Source: Kribbella antiqua (lineage in GTDB: Bacteria > Actinomycetota > Actinomycetes > Propionibacteriales > Kribbellaceae). From it: a stretch of DNA of 64,000 nucleotides. Position numbers and translations under genes: made by a program. Positions 1 to 8,932 of the stretch are shown in pieces. The stretch's first letter is position 1; every line of letters begins with the position of its first letter. Under the pieces are notes generated by a model. It was not told the origin of the DNA and ran no database searches. It worked only from the letters and a program-made list of their open reading frames with translations. Location: positions 62,001-126,000 of the forward strand of contig NZ_SLWR01000016.1 of assembly GCF_004345665.1 (NCBI RefSeq), read 5' to 3'.

Positions 1-9
1 AATGCGCAT
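1..9 (-). CDS. Start of a gene running off the left edge
   Basis: Only the first three codons (ATG CGC ATT on the minus strand) are inside the window, so no product can be named. The call rests on an AGGAGG ribosome binding site (plus-strand CCTCCT at 20-25) about ten bases before the ATG, and on a regulatory-looking upstream region with two palindromic sites. Confidence 0.55.
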
Positions 10-70
10 GGTGTCCGAACCTCCTGTCGGGCGCGGCATGGCCGCTTGCACCGTCGGGCACACCCAGGAT

Positions 71-90
71 GTGCACTGAGCACAGTGCAC
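71..90. promoter_or_regulatory. Perfect palindrome GTGCACTG-N4-CAGTGCAC
   Basis: Two 8-base arms separated by AGCA form a perfect dyad about 60 bases upstream of the gene that begins at position 9 on the minus strand. The symmetry and position fit a repressor or activator operator for that gene. The binding protein is unknown. Confidence 0.5.
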
Positions 91-137
91 GCCGTCCGGC
101 ACTGACCGTGTAACGCGGCGACACGGATCGTGGTCAC

Positions 138-153
138 TGTGACCTGAATCACA
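138..153. promoter_or_regulatory. CRP/GlxR-like site TGTGA-N6-TCACA
   Basis: The sequence TGTGACCTGAATCACA exactly matches the cyclic-AMP receptor protein half-site arrangement TGTGA-N6-TCACA, which actinobacterial Crp/GlxR proteins also use. It overlaps a second dyad (GGTCACTGTGACC, 132-144). It lies about 130 bases upstream of the minus-strand gene at the left edge, its likely target. The 3' end of the ridA-like gene lies on its other side. Confidence 0.5.
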
Positions 154-262
154 GCGACCCTCCAACCGGAGTACTGGATAAGGCTTCGCTCCGCGGCCGG
201 AGGTGCCGGGCGCCCCCGATTCCTAGGCTCTAGTTGGCCGCTTCGGCGGTCAGTACACAGCT

Positions 263-670
263 TCAGTCGAGGACTGCGGTCGCTTCGATCTCGACCAGGT
301 GCTCGGGGACGTCCAGAGCCGCGACGCCGATCAGGGTGGTCGGCGGCACCGGAGTGACCCCCAGCGTCGCGGCCGCCCGGGAGATGCCCGCCAGGAGCGG
401 GGTCATCTTGTCGGCAGTCCAGTCGACGACATAGAAGGTCAGTTTCGCGACGTCGTCGAAGGAACCGCCGGCCGCGTCCAGTGCGGCGGCGATGTTGAGG
501 TAGCACCGCTCAACTTGCGCGGCGAGGTCGCCCTCGCCGACCGTGACGCCTTCCGCGTCCCAGGCGACCTGCCCGGCGATGAAGACCAGCTTCGAACCGG
601 ACGCGATCGCCACTTGCCGGTAGACATCGATTTTCGGCAGTTCATCGGGATTCTTCAGGGTGATGGTCAT
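263..670 (-). CDS. RidA/YjgF/YER057c family protein
   Basis: This 135-residue protein has the full-length RidA fold: the N-terminal part contains the strand LVFIAGQVAWD, and the C-terminal part ends GVAALDVPEHLVEIEATAVLD-like. Classical RidA hydrolyses reactive enamine/imine intermediates of PLP enzymes using a conserved Arg before the VAAL strand. Here that segment reads VPPTTLIGVAAL with no Arg, so deaminase activity is doubtful and it probably belongs to another Rid subgroup. A strong AAGGAGG site lies 8 bases before the ATG. It is divergent from the HxlR-family gene, which may regulate it. Confidence 0.85.
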   Translation of the reverse strand: MTITLKNPDELPKIDVYRQVAIASGSKLVFIAGQVAWDAEGVTVGEGDLAAQVERCYLNIAAALDAAGGSFDDVAKLTFYVVDWTADKMTPLLAGISRAAATLGVTPVPPTTLIGVAALDVPEHLVEIEATAVLD

Positions 671-719
671 GCTGTCCGCCTCCTTGTCCAGGCTCCTGTA
701 AGCCCGTGTTCGTCAAACC

Positions 720-733
720 AGACCACGTGGTCT
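720..733. promoter_or_regulatory. 14-bp perfect palindrome between ridA-like gene and hxlR-type gene
   Basis: AGACCACGTGGTCT is a perfect dyad centred in the 139-base divergent intergenic region (671-809). It is a good candidate operator for the adjacent HxlR-family regulator, acting on the Rid gene, on itself, or both. This is inference from position and symmetry only. Confidence 0.45.
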
Positions 734-809
734 CTTGTAGTTACTCAGGAACTGTAGGAGAGTGTGCGTTGGTATGGAAGAACGCACTTTTCCGTGACTG
801 GGGAACCTG

Positions 810-1190
810 ATGGTGACCAAGCAGTTCAGCGGCTCGGCCGAGGATGCCGACCTGCGGCGCGCCGATTCCCTGGCGCGGGAGATCTTCTCCGACGTTGCCA
901 ACAAGTGGGCACTGTTGATCATCGAAGCCCTGGGGGAGGGCACCCTGCGCTTCAGCGAGCTGCGCAGCCGGGTCGAGGGCATCAGCCACAAGATGCTCAC
1001 CCAGAACCTGCGCATGCTGGAGCGCAACGGCCTTGCCGAGCGGACCGTCTACCCCACCGTCCCGCCCCGGGTCGAGTACACGCTCACCGAAGCGGGCCAC
1101 GGACTGCGGGCAACGGTCGACGGGATGTGCGATTGGACCTACCGGTACTTCCGGCACATCGAGACCGCCCGGCGGCGCTTCGAAGCCTGA
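810..1190 (+). CDS. HxlR-family winged-helix transcriptional regulator
   Basis: The 126-residue product has the HxlR signature: an N-terminal helix ending in FSDVANKWALLIIEAL, then LRFSELRSRVEGISHKMLTQ (recognition helix) and the wing around RTVYPTVPPRVEYTLTEAG. Members are small dimeric repressors or activators responding to aldehydes, redox signals or small ligands. It is divergent from the Rid-family gene, and a 14-bp palindrome lies between the two, so local control is likely. The start is the ATG at 810; a GTG follows immediately and cannot be excluded. Confidence 0.9.
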   Translation: MVTKQFSGSAEDADLRRADSLAREIFSDVANKWALLIIEALGEGTLRFSELRSRVEGISHKMLTQNLRMLERNGLAERTVYPTVPPRVEYTLTEAGHGLRATVDGMCDWTYRYFRHIETARRRFEA

Positions 1191-1199
1191 CGGTGGTGA

Positions 1200-1580
1200 A
1201 TGCGGAGCGATGACATGGAGTCGTTGGAGCGCCTGCGCACACTCTGCCTGGCTCTGCCGGAGGTGACCGAGCGGCTGAGCCACGGCGAGCCGACGTGGTT
1301 CGTGCGGGGGAAGAAGACGTTCGTGATGTTCGCCGACCAGCATCATGACGAACGGGTCGGCTTCTGGTGTGCAGCGGCTCCCGGGGTGCAGGAGGCGCTG
1401 GTGGCCGAGGACCCGGAGCATTTCTTCCGGCCGCCGTACGTCGGTCATCGCGGTTGGCTCGGCGTCTACCTGGACGTGGAACTCGTCGACTGGGAGCACC
1501 TCGAGGACCTGGTCGAGGGCGCCTATCGCCAGATCGCTCCCAAGACACTGATCGCCCAGCTGGATGAGGACCACCGATAG
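1200..1580 (+). CDS. MmcQ/YjbR family protein
   Basis: A 126-residue protein of the MmcQ/YjbR family, whose fold resembles a CyaY/double-wing domain and whose function is poorly defined. Typical features are the leading LPEVTERLSHGEPTWFVRGK segment, KTFVMFADQHH and the C-terminal GHRGWLGVYLD...LVEGAYRQIAPK part. It follows the HxlR gene by 9 bases and probably shares its transcript. An ATG at 1215 would give a slightly shorter product and is an equally reasonable start. Confidence 0.85.
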   Translation: MRSDDMESLERLRTLCLALPEVTERLSHGEPTWFVRGKKTFVMFADQHHDERVGFWCAAAPGVQEALVAEDPEHFFRPPYVGHRGWLGVYLDVELVDWEHLEDLVEGAYRQIAPKTLIAQLDEDHR

Positions 1581-1589
1581 GGTGACGCG

Positions 1590-3056
1590 GTGGGCAAGGG
1601 TGAAGTGAGGCTGGCGGTCGGGCAGCGACTGGCTATTGCGTTGGCGTTCGGCAGTTCAGCCGCTGTCATGGTGCTGGAGCTGGTGTCGCTGCGGCTGGTG
1701 GCGCCGTACATCGGGCTGACGCTGGAAACGAACACTGCGGTCATCGGCGTCGCGCTGGCGGCGATTGCGACCGGTGCGGCTCTGGGCGGGCGGTACGCGG
1801 ACGCCGTGCCGCCGCAGAAGACGCTGGGGCCGCTGATGCTGTTCGGTGGTGCGCTGGTGATGCTGATCCTCCCGGTCGTCCGCTGGACCGGTGAGGCAGT
1901 GCGTGGCGGCGGCAGCAACCTGGTGTTCCTCGTCCTCGCTGTCGCATTGTTCGTGCCTGCATCGCTGCTGGCGGCTGTGACGCCGATGGTGACCAAGCTG
2001 CGGCTGGAGACGCTGGCGGAGACCGGAACGGTTGTCGGCCGGCTGTCTGCCTACGCCACGGTCGGTGGGATCGCAGGCACCGTCCTGACCGGGTTCGTCT
2101 TCGTGGCGAACGTCCCGGTCAGCACGATCGTGCTCACCCTCGGCGGCCTCCTGGTCGTCGTCGGTGTGGTGCTGACCGTCGTACTGCGTGGTGCTCAAGC
2201 GGCTGTGAAGCCGGTAGCCCTCGCAATGATCGGCACAGCGCTCACAGTCGTCGCACCGCGCCCGTGTGAGGTCGAGACGGCGTACCACTGCGCGCGCGTA
2301 GCCAAGGACCCCAGCCGGGAGAACGGCCGCACGCTGTACCTGGACCAGTTGCGGCACTCGTACGTCGACCTGAAGGACCCGACGTACCTCGAGTTCGACT
2401 ACATCAAGAACTTCGCCGCCGCGATCAACGGCCAGTACGACGGCAACCAGCCGCTCGAGGCGCTGCACATCGGCGGTGGCGGCCTCACCATGCCGCGCTA
2501 CCTCATCGCGACCCGGCCGGGCAGTCACCAGAAGGTGTACGAGATCGACGCCGGCGTGGTCGAGCTGGACAAGGCTGAGCTGGGTGTGCGGACCGGGCCG
2601 GACCTGGACGTCACGGTCCGCGACGGCCGGCTCGGCGTACGCGCGGAGCCGACGGACAGCCGCGATGTCGTCATCATGGACGCGTTCAGCGGCGTGTCCG
2701 TGCCCTGGCACCTGACCACACAGGAGCTGATCGCCGACATCCGCCGGGTCCTCAAGAGCGACGGCCTCTACCTGATCAACGTGATCGACTTCGGTGGCGC
2801 CAAGTTCGCCAAGGCAGAGATCAAGACGTTGCAGACCGACTTCCCGCACGTCGCCGTGATCGCGAAGCAGGACGAGAGCGGCGGCAACTTCGTGCTGGCC
2901 GCCGCGGACCAGCCGATCAACTCCGACGCCATCGCGGCCCGTCTCGGGCCGGGCATGGAAATCCGCGACGACCTGCGGGATTTCGTCGGCGACGCCCCGG
3001 TCCTCACCGACGACTACGCACCCGTCGACCAGCTACTGACGCCGTACACGAGCTGA
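1590..3056 (+). CDS. Membrane-fused spermidine synthase homologue
   Basis: The 488-residue protein has an MFS-like N-terminal half with about seven hydrophobic segments (residues 10-225) and a C-terminal spermidine-synthase/methyltransferase Rossmann domain. The latter includes [27 protein letters not shown] and [18 protein letters not shown]. The family is annotated as fused MFS/spermidine synthase, but aminopropyl transfer is unproven for most members. Start is GTG at 1590, 9 bases after the MmcQ-like gene. The membrane half may position the enzyme at the membrane or export a product. Confidence 0.85.
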   Translation: MGKGEVRLAVGQRLAIALAFGSSAAVMVLELVSLRLVAPYIGLTLETNTAVIGVALAAIATGAALGGRYADAVPPQKTLGPLMLFGGALVMLILPVVRWTGEAVRGGGSNLVFLVLAVALFVPASLLAAVTPMVTKLRLETLAETGTVVGRLSAYATVGGIAGTVLTGFVFVANVPVSTIVLTLGGLLVVVGVVLTVVLRGAQAAVKPVALAMIGTALTVVAPRPCEVETAYHCARVAKDPSRENGRTLYLDQLRHSYVDLKDPTYLEFDYIKNFAAAINGQYDGNQPLEALHIGGGGLTMPRYLIATRPGSHQKVYEIDAGVVELDKAELGVRTGPDLDVTVRDGRLGVRAEPTDSRDVVIMDAFSGVSVPWHLTTQELIADIRRVLKSDGLYLINVIDFGGAKFAKAEIKTLQTDFPHVAVIAKQDESGGNFVLAAADQPINSDAIAARLGPGMEIRDDLRDFVGDAPVLTDDYAPVDQLLTPYTS

Positions 3057-3108
3057 GACAACCACCCCCGGAGTTGTGCTGGACGGCTCGGGCTTGTTGC
3101 ATGTGGTC

Positions 3109-4731
3109 ATGCACCCACGCGCAGGCCAGCCCGCACAGCCCGAGGACCTCGTCGACGTCGACGCGCTGCTCAAGGCGTACGACGACATCACCCCGGACGT
3201 GGACAACCCCGCCCAGAAGGTCGTCTTCGGTACGTCGGGCCACCGGGGCTCGAGCCTGGACGGCGCCTTCAACGAGGCGCACATCCTGGCCATCACCCAG
3301 GCCATCTGCGAGTACCGCGCCGGTGAGGGCACCAGCGGACCGCTCCTGGTCGGCCGGGACAGTCACGGCCTCTCCGAGCCGGCCTGGCGGACTGTGCTCG
3401 AGGTGCTCGCGGGCAACGACGTACAGACGCTGGTGGACAGCGACGACCGGCTCACGCCCACCCCTGGCGTGTCGCACGCGATCCTGCGGCTCAACCGCGG
3501 TGCCGGCGCTGGTGCGGACGGCATCGTCATCACCCCGTCGCACAACCCGCCCCGCGACGGCGGCATCAAGTACAACCCGCCGCACGGCGGTCCGGCCGAC
3601 TCCGACGCGACCGGCTGGATCGCGGCCCGGGCCAACGAGCTGATCGCGGGCGGCAACCGTGAGGTACGGCGGAAGCCGTTCGAGCAGGCCCGGTCCCACG
3701 CGGGGGAGTACGACTTCCTCGGCCACTACGTCGACGACCTGCCCTCGGTGCTGAACCTGGACGCGATCCGCTCGGCCGGAGTGAAGATTGGCGCCGACCC
3801 GCTCGGCGGCGCGAGCGTCGACTACTGGGCTGCGATCGCGGACCGGCACCAGCTCGACCTGAACGTGGTCAATCCGACGATCGACCCGGCCTGGTCGTTC
3901 ATGACGCTGGACCACGACGGCAAGATCCGGATGGACTGCTCCTCGCCGTACGCGATGGCCTCGCTGGTCGCGCAGCGGGACCGGTACGACGTGGCCACCG
4001 GCAACGACGCGGACGCGGACCGGCACGGCATCGTCACCCCGGACGCCGGGCTGATGAACCCGAACCACTACCTCGCCGTCGCCATCTCCTACCTGTTCGC
4101 CAACCGCCAGTGGGGCCCGGACGTCGCGGTCGGCAAGACGCTGGTGTCGTCGTCGCTGATCGACCGGGTGGTCGCGGACCTGGGCCGGCGGCTCTGGGAG
4201 GTGCCGGTCGGCTTCAAGTGGTTCGTGCCCGGGCTGATCGACGGATCGGTCGGTTTCGGCGGCGAGGAGTCGGCCGGAGCGAGCTTCCTGCGCTTCGACG
4301 GGACGGTGTGGACGACGGATAAGGACGGCATCCTGCTGGCGCTGCTGGCGAGCGAGATCACCGCAGTCACCGGTGAGACGCCGTCGCAGGCTCACGCGAA
4401 GCTGGTAGAGCGTTTCGGCGCATCGGCGTACTCGCGGGTGGACGCACCGGCCACTCGTGAGGAGAAGGCGAGGCTGTCGGCTCTGTCCGCGGACGCGGTG
4501 ACGGCGACCGAGCTGGCCGGCGAGCCGATCGTGGACCGGCTGACCAGTGCCCCGGGCAACGGAGCTGCTATCGGCGGACTGAAGGTGACGACCGAGTCGG
4601 CCTGGTTCGCGGCTCGCCCGTCCGGGACTGAGGACCTCTACAAGATCTACGGCGAGTCCTTCAAGGGGAATGACCACCTGGAGCAGGTGTTCGTCCAGGC
4701 TCGCGATGTGGTCTCGAAGGCCCTCGGCTAA
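3109..4731 (+). CDS. pgm: Phosphoglucomutase (alpha-D-glucose phosphate-specific)
   Basis: A 540-residue alpha-phosphohexomutase interconverting glucose-1-phosphate and glucose-6-phosphate in glycogen and cell-wall sugar metabolism. All four active-site loops are visible: the phosphoserine loop TPSHNPP, the Mg-binding loop [10 protein letters not shown], the sugar loop GGEESAGAS and the phosphate-binding loop [13 protein letters not shown]. The ATG at 3109 begins the usual MHPRAGQPA sequence. An upstream in-frame GTG at 3076 gives an 11-residue extension that is probably not used. It converges with the DUF3037 gene, overlapping it by four bases. Confidence 0.95.
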   Translation: MHPRAGQPAQPEDLVDVDALLKAYDDITPDVDNPAQKVVFGTSGHRGSSLDGAFNEAHILAITQAICEYRAGEGTSGPLLVGRDSHGLSEPAWRTVLEVLAGNDVQTLVDSDDRLTPTPGVSHAILRLNRGAGAGADGIVITPSHNPPRDGGIKYNPPHGGPADSDATGWIAARANELIAGGNREVRRKPFEQARSHAGEYDFLGHYVDDLPSVLNLDAIRSAGVKIGADPLGGASVDYWAAIADRHQLDLNVVNPTIDPAWSFMTLDHDGKIRMDCSSPYAMASLVAQRDRYDVATGNDADADRHGIVTPDAGLMNPNHYLAVAISYLFANRQWGPDVAVGKTLVSSSLIDRVVADLGRRLWEVPVGFKWFVPGLIDGSVGFGGEESAGASFLRFDGTVWTTDKDGILLALLASEITAVTGETPSQAHAKLVERFGASAYSRVDAPATREEKARLSALSADAVTATELAGEPIVDRLTSAPGNGAAIGGLKVTTESAWFAARPSGTEDLYKIYGESFKGNDHLEQVFVQARDVVSKALG

Positions 4732-5111
4732 CGGACGAAGGCGTCCAGCAACCGGTCCAGCTCCGCGGCGGGGTCGTTGGTGATCCCACTGTGGATCGGT
4801 CCGGGGTGTACGACGGTACTGCGGGGAGCGGCCAGCCAGCGGAAGCGCTCACCGATGCCGGTCGCCGCAGCCGGGCCGCCGACGGGGTCACCGGCGCAGA
4901 TTGCGCGGATGTGGTCCAGGGACGCACACACCACGTCGACGTCGACGGCGGGGTCGAGTGCCTTCAATCGCGCCTGATCCACGTCCCAGGCAGCGGCGAG
5001 GAAGTCCAGGGAGCGGCAGTAGAGCACGGCGCCGACGTTGATGAACTCGCCGCGCTGGATCCGTGGCGCTGCTCGCAGGATGACGTAATCGAAGGGGACC
5101 AGGGAGCTCAT
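4728..5111 (-). CDS. DUF3037 domain protein, partner of HipA-like kinase
   Basis: A 127-residue protein beginning [22 protein letters not shown], with [10 protein letters not shown], typical of DUF3037. The function is unknown. In actinobacteria such genes commonly follow a HipA-like kinase, as here: the kinase gene ends at 5188, 76 bases upstream. An in-frame ATG at 5198 would overlap the kinase end and add 29 residues (MHDDRAERG...) of atypical composition. The conserved start points to 5111. Confidence 0.85.
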   Translation of the reverse strand: MSSLVPFDYVILRAAPRIQRGEFINVGAVLYCRSLDFLAAAWDVDQARLKALDPAVDVDVVCASLDHIRAICAGDPVGGPAAATGIGERFRWLAAPRSTVVHPGPIHSGITNDPAAELDRLLDAFVR

Positions 5112-5187
5112 CGACGTCCTCGCTTCGCTCCGGGCGCCGATGAGGCGCGAATCAGCTGTGCCGTCTTGATGCCCTCGCTCCGCTCGG

Positions 5188-5925
5188 TCATCGTGCACCT
5201 CCTGGCAGCCAAGCAGAGCGATCCGAGAGCCGCGCGGTCAGATGACCGAGGTATCGCTCGCGATCTCCGTCCTCGATCCACTCGTCGGGGACGAGACCGA
5301 TGACCTCGGTGAGCAAGTCTGGAGTGATCGACGACGCCAGCTCGTCGTCCACCGCTGCGACGGATGGTGTGGCGACCGAGAAGACGTGGTCGGAGGCGTC
5401 GTACGGGAGAGAGGCGAACTTCTCCGCGGACATCCAGGAGTGGTGGAAGTACAACGCGGCGCCGTGGTCGATCAGCCAGAGGTTCTTGTGCCAGACCAGC
5501 ATGTTGGTGTTGCGCCAGGACCGGTCGACGTTGGCGACGTACGCGTCCAGCCAGAGGATGCGGGCCATGCCTTCGTCGCCCGGGCCGCCGCTCGAGCCGT
5601 CGTACCCGAAGGAGCCGGGGAGGAAGTCGACGGCGAGGTTCAGGCCGGCGCTGCGCAGCAGCAGTTCCTGGATCTCGAAGTCCGGCTCCGACTTGCCGAT
5701 CGCCGGGTCGAGCTGCATCAGCTTCAGCTCCGGCACGCGCAGGCCGAGCCGGCGGAACAGTTCGCCGACGATCACCTCGGCGACGAGCGCTTTCGGGCCC
5801 TGGCCGGCGCCGTGGAACTTGAGTACGTAGGTGCCGAGATCGTTGCCCTCGACAACACCAGGCAGCGAGCCGCCTTCGCGCAACGGCAGCACGTAGCGGG
5901 TGGCGGTGATGGTCGGCAGGCTCAC
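5188..5925 (-). CDS. HipA-family kinase-like protein
   Basis: A 245-residue protein with the HipA-like kinase fold. The N-terminal sequence TATRYVLPLREGGSLPGVVE and TYVLKFHGAG supply the nucleotide-binding lobe. ARILWLDAYVANVDRSWRNT supplies the catalytic Asp-Asn loop, and LIDHGAALYF the metal-binding Asp. It is shorter than HipA toxin and lacks the HipB-type antitoxin beside it, pairing with DUF3037 instead. The GTG at 5925 starts the recognisable MSLPTITATRY sequence. A longer in-frame extension to 6051 would overlap the divergent ligase gene and looks spurious. Confidence 0.8.
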   Translation of the reverse strand: MSLPTITATRYVLPLREGGSLPGVVEGNDLGTYVLKFHGAGQGPKALVAEVIVGELFRRLGLRVPELKLMQLDPAIGKSEPDFEIQELLLRSAGLNLAVDFLPGSFGYDGSSGGPGDEGMARILWLDAYVANVDRSWRNTNMLVWHKNLWLIDHGAALYFHHSWMSAEKFASLPYDASDHVFSVATPSVAAVDDELASSITPDLLTEVIGLVPDEWIEDGDRERYLGHLTARLSDRSAWLPGGAR

Positions 5926-5981
5926 GTCGCAGAGCCTAGTCAGCCCGTTTCTGGCCTCGAACGCCCGGGTACCGGCCAAAA

Positions 5982-7037
5982 GTGAAGCACCCTTCCTTCG
6001 GAGTCGAAGAAGAGCTCCTGCTTGTATCCGCCACCGGTGATCCACTCCCACGCAGCAAAGCGGTCGTGGAGGACCTCAAGGACCTGGACGTCGCCCTGGA
6101 ACTGACCAGGGCGATGGTGGAGATCAACACTCCGGTGTGCCAGACCTCCTCCGAGCTGCGCGCCCATCTGACCGACATGCGCTCCAAGCTCGCGAAGGCA
6201 GCCGCTGAGGAGGGTGCACGGCTGTTGGCGATCGCAGTACCTCCACACGGCAAGGCAGCCCAGTCGATCACCAACAAGCGGCGCTACCTGGAGCTGGCGG
6301 CGCGGTGGGGCCTGCTGGCGCGGGAGCAAGGTGTGTGCGGTTGCCACGTGCATGTCGACGTACACGACAAGGAGACGGCTGTGCGGGTCAGCAACCACCT
6401 GCGGCCGTGGCTGCCGACTCTGCTGGCGCTCACCGCGAACTCACCGATCTATCTGGAGCAGGACACAGGCTTTGCGAGCTGGCGGTGGCTGATGGCGACA
6501 CGCTGGCCGTGTGCTGGCCCACCGCCGTACCTGGAGTCGGTGGAGCACTACGAGGCGCTGGTGGCGATGCACATGGCTGCCGGCACGCTGCTGGATGAGC
6601 AGATGGTCTATTGGGACGTCCGGCCGTCCACACACCTGCCGACAGTGGAGGTGCGGGTCAGCGACATCCCGCTCACAGTGGACGAGACCGTACTGCTTGC
6701 CACGCTCATCCGCGCGCTGGTGATGACAGCACTGGACCAGGGCACCCAAGGCCCGACGCTGGAGCCTGAAGTACTGCGAGCGGCCTACTGGCTGGCTGCA
6801 CGCGACGGACTCACCGGCAACGCGCTGGACGTCCTCAAGGCCGAGCCGATGCCCATGACCAAGGCAGTCGAAGGACTACGCCAGTACGTCGAACCGGCGC
6901 TGCAGGAACTGGGTGACTCAGCCATGGTTGACGACGCCATCCAGCGGGTACTAGCCACCGGCAACGGAGCCGTCCGCCAACGCAAGGCCTTCCGTGAGGG
7001 CGCAAACCTCATCGCCCTCACGGAAGTCAAACCCTAG
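5982..7037 (+). CDS. YbdK-type carboxylate-amine ligase (GCS2 family)
   Basis: The 351-residue product belongs to the glutamate-cysteine ligase type 2 family, which uses ATP to join a carboxylate to an amine. Conserved segments seen are FGVEEELLLV at the N-terminus, RAMVEINTPVCQT, GCHVHVDVHDKE (metal binding), ASWRWLMATRWPCAGPPPYL and YWDVRPSTHLPTVEVRVSD. The real substrate of this subgroup is usually unknown; it resembles YbdK more than EgtA. Start is GTG at 5982. The stop overlaps the convergent phosphodiesterase gene by four bases. Confidence 0.9.
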   Translation: MKHPSFGVEEELLLVSATGDPLPRSKAVVEDLKDLDVALELTRAMVEINTPVCQTSSELRAHLTDMRSKLAKAAAEEGARLLAIAVPPHGKAAQSITNKRRYLELAARWGLLAREQGVCGCHVHVDVHDKETAVRVSNHLRPWLPTLLALTANSPIYLEQDTGFASWRWLMATRWPCAGPPPYLESVEHYEALVAMHMAAGTLLDEQMVYWDVRPSTHLPTVEVRVSDIPLTVDETVLLATLIRALVMTALDQGTQGPTLEPEVLRAAYWLAARDGLTGNALDVLKAEPMPMTKAVEGLRQYVEPALQELGDSAMVDDAIQRVLATGNGAVRQRKAFREGANLIALTEVKP

Positions 7038-8809
7038 CTGCGGAGGAAGTCCTCCAAGCCGTGCAGATCGTCCGTGTTGATGTGGTCGACCCCAGCCGCG
7101 GCCAGCTCGCTCCACAGCGCCTCCCGCGCCGCACCCGGCGCGTCCGGCGTCGCCCAGAACCGCACCCGGTAGCCGGCGTGGTGAGCCGTTACCACGATGT
7201 CGTGCAGCTTGCTGCGCTCCGCCGCCGGCATCGGGCCGATACCGTTCCAGGTGAAGTTGTTCGTCCAGTTGTCGCTCACCAGCGGCATGAGTGACGCCGG
7301 CATCCCCGACTGCAGATCGCCGAGCCGTCCGTCGTACCCGGCATACCGGACCTTCTGACCCTTGAGTACGTCGAGGGGCCGGTTGCCGCTGATCACCGAC
7401 GTCACCGCACCCGTCAGCACGCGTCCGTCGACGAACACCGTGCTGATGCCGCGGTACTTCTCCAGTTCCTTGTCGACAGCGGCGTACGTCGAAGGGCCGT
7501 CGCTCTTGATGTCGATGAGCAGCTGGAAGTCCCGGCCGTGCTTGTAGACCTGGCCGTGGTTCTCACGCACCCGATCGGCCAGCGGCTTCAGGTAGAGGCT
7601 CTCGAGGTTCCGGCCCGGCTTGGCGTCTGCCAGGTCGTGCGCGACCCGCAGTTCGCCGTCGACCAGCCACACGTCTGCCTCGACGCTGTTGAAACCGCGG
7701 TCCAGCGCGTCCTGCAGCGGACGCCGGTGCTCGTAGTCGTTGTGCGCGTGCGCCGACGGCAGCGCCTGTACGGCGGGAGCGTTGTACGCGCGTGGAAGCT
7801 TGAAGCCGTCGGTGCGTACGACGGAACGCAGCCGGTCCGGGTAGTCGGTGATGATCCCGTCGACGCCCTTGTCGATCAGCGACTGCATGGTCGCCGGGTC
7901 GTCGACCGTCCACGGCACCACCTTCATCCCGGCCGCGTGCGCGGACTTGACCATGTCGGCGGTGACGTACGGCCGGTAGGTCGGGTCGGTGACCTTGCCG
8001 TCCTGCGGGAAGCCGTGCACCGGTGAGATGGCCGACGCGCCGAACGACTTGGTCGCCTTCACCAGGTCGCCGCCGAAGTCGTCGATGTCCAGGCCACCCA
8101 GCCACGGCGACTTGCCTGGCTGACCGACCTGCAGGAAGTCGTAGTTCGTCAGCGCGACCAGCGGCAGCTCCGGCGCGACCTCGCGCATCCGCATGAGTGC
8201 GCCCCAGTCGAAGCTCTGGATCGTCACCTGCCGGGCGATGTGTGCCTGACGGATCTCCCGCGCGACCACCTGCACGAACTGTTCGCGCGGCGCGGTCTCG
8301 GAGGGTGCGCCGGCTTCGACCTTCGTCTCGATGTTCAGCTTGGCGCCGTACGCGTGGTAGCGGTGCACGAGCGCGAAGATGTCCCGCAGCTCCGGCATCC
8401 GGGCGCCGGGGTCGGGCTGCTGACCGGGGAAGTTCGGCAGCGTCTGCGAACCGCAGTCGAGTTGCTTGACCTGCTTCAGCGACAGCGTGTTGATGAACTT
8501 GCCGACGTACGGGTATTCGGGGTCGTTCGGCGTGTACGGCGCGGTGTCCTTGCACTTGGTGCCGGAGACCTTGCGGTCGTGGGTGACGACGGCGTACCCG
8601 TCCTGAGTGATCTGGACGTCCAGCTCCAGCGTGCTGACACCGAGCTCGAGGCCGTGCGAGAACGACGCGATCGTGCTCTCGACGGTCAGCCCGAGACCAC
8701 CGCGGTGAGCCTGGATGTCGAAGTCGCCACGGGCCGCGGCGGCCGGCGCGGCGGGCAGCAGAGTGGCGACGAGGGCAAGCGGGAGGAGCGCGCGGGCAAG
8801 GCGGCGCAT
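7034..8809 (-). CDS. Secreted glycerophosphodiester phosphodiesterase, two catalytic-type domains
   Basis: A 591-residue secreted protein. A signal peptide (MRRLARALLPLALVATLLP then AAPAAAA) is followed by a GDPD domain (residues about 28-330) with the QAHRGGLGLTVESTIASF active-site strand and ETKVEAG. A second PI-PLC/GDPD-like domain (about 345-590) carries SAHAHNDYEHRRPL and SVEADVWLVDGELRVAHDL. Domain 1 would release alcohol plus glycerol-3-phosphate from phosphodiesters. The GGAAAGG site before 8809 and the signal peptide favour this start over the ATG 29 codons upstream. Confidence 0.9.
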   Translation of the reverse strand: MRRLARALLPLALVATLLPAAPAAAARGDFDIQAHRGGLGLTVESTIASFSHGLELGVSTLELDVQITQDGYAVVTHDRKVSGTKCKDTAPYTPNDPEYPYVGKFINTLSLKQVKQLDCGSQTLPNFPGQQPDPGARMPELRDIFALVHRYHAYGAKLNIETKVEAGAPSETAPREQFVQVVAREIRQAHIARQVTIQSFDWGALMRMREVAPELPLVALTNYDFLQVGQPGKSPWLGGLDIDDFGGDLVKATKSFGASAISPVHGFPQDGKVTDPTYRPYVTADMVKSAHAAGMKVVPWTVDDPATMQSLIDKGVDGIITDYPDRLRSVVRTDGFKLPRAYNAPAVQALPSAHAHNDYEHRRPLQDALDRGFNSVEADVWLVDGELRVAHDLADAKPGRNLESLYLKPLADRVRENHGQVYKHGRDFQLLIDIKSDGPSTYAAVDKELEKYRGISTVFVDGRVLTGAVTSVISGNRPLDVLKGQKVRYAGYDGRLGDLQSGMPASLMPLVSDNWTNNFTWNGIGPMPAAERSKLHDIVVTAHHAGYRVRFWATPDAPGAAREALWSELAAAGVDHINTDDLHGLEDFLRS

Positions 8810-8932
8810 GAGGGAAACCTTTCCAACGGTATGGGCGGACGCACCCGAGGCTGGCTGCCCCAGGGATACCTGTGCCTTCGTGAAGGTAGCCGACAAAAGG
8901 CCGACCGGTGACCGCCGCGTGTCGCCGGACGG

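Noticed and set aside
1656-2849. Long minus-strand frame opposite the spermidine synthase-like gene
   Set aside because: It is the antisense shadow of a conserved plus-strand gene; its sequence is Arg/Asp/His/Gln rich and has no domain or RBS.
3004-4677. 557-codon minus-strand frame over phosphoglucomutase
   Set aside because: Arises from the GC-rich codon structure of pgm on the other strand; pgm itself has all its active-site loops.
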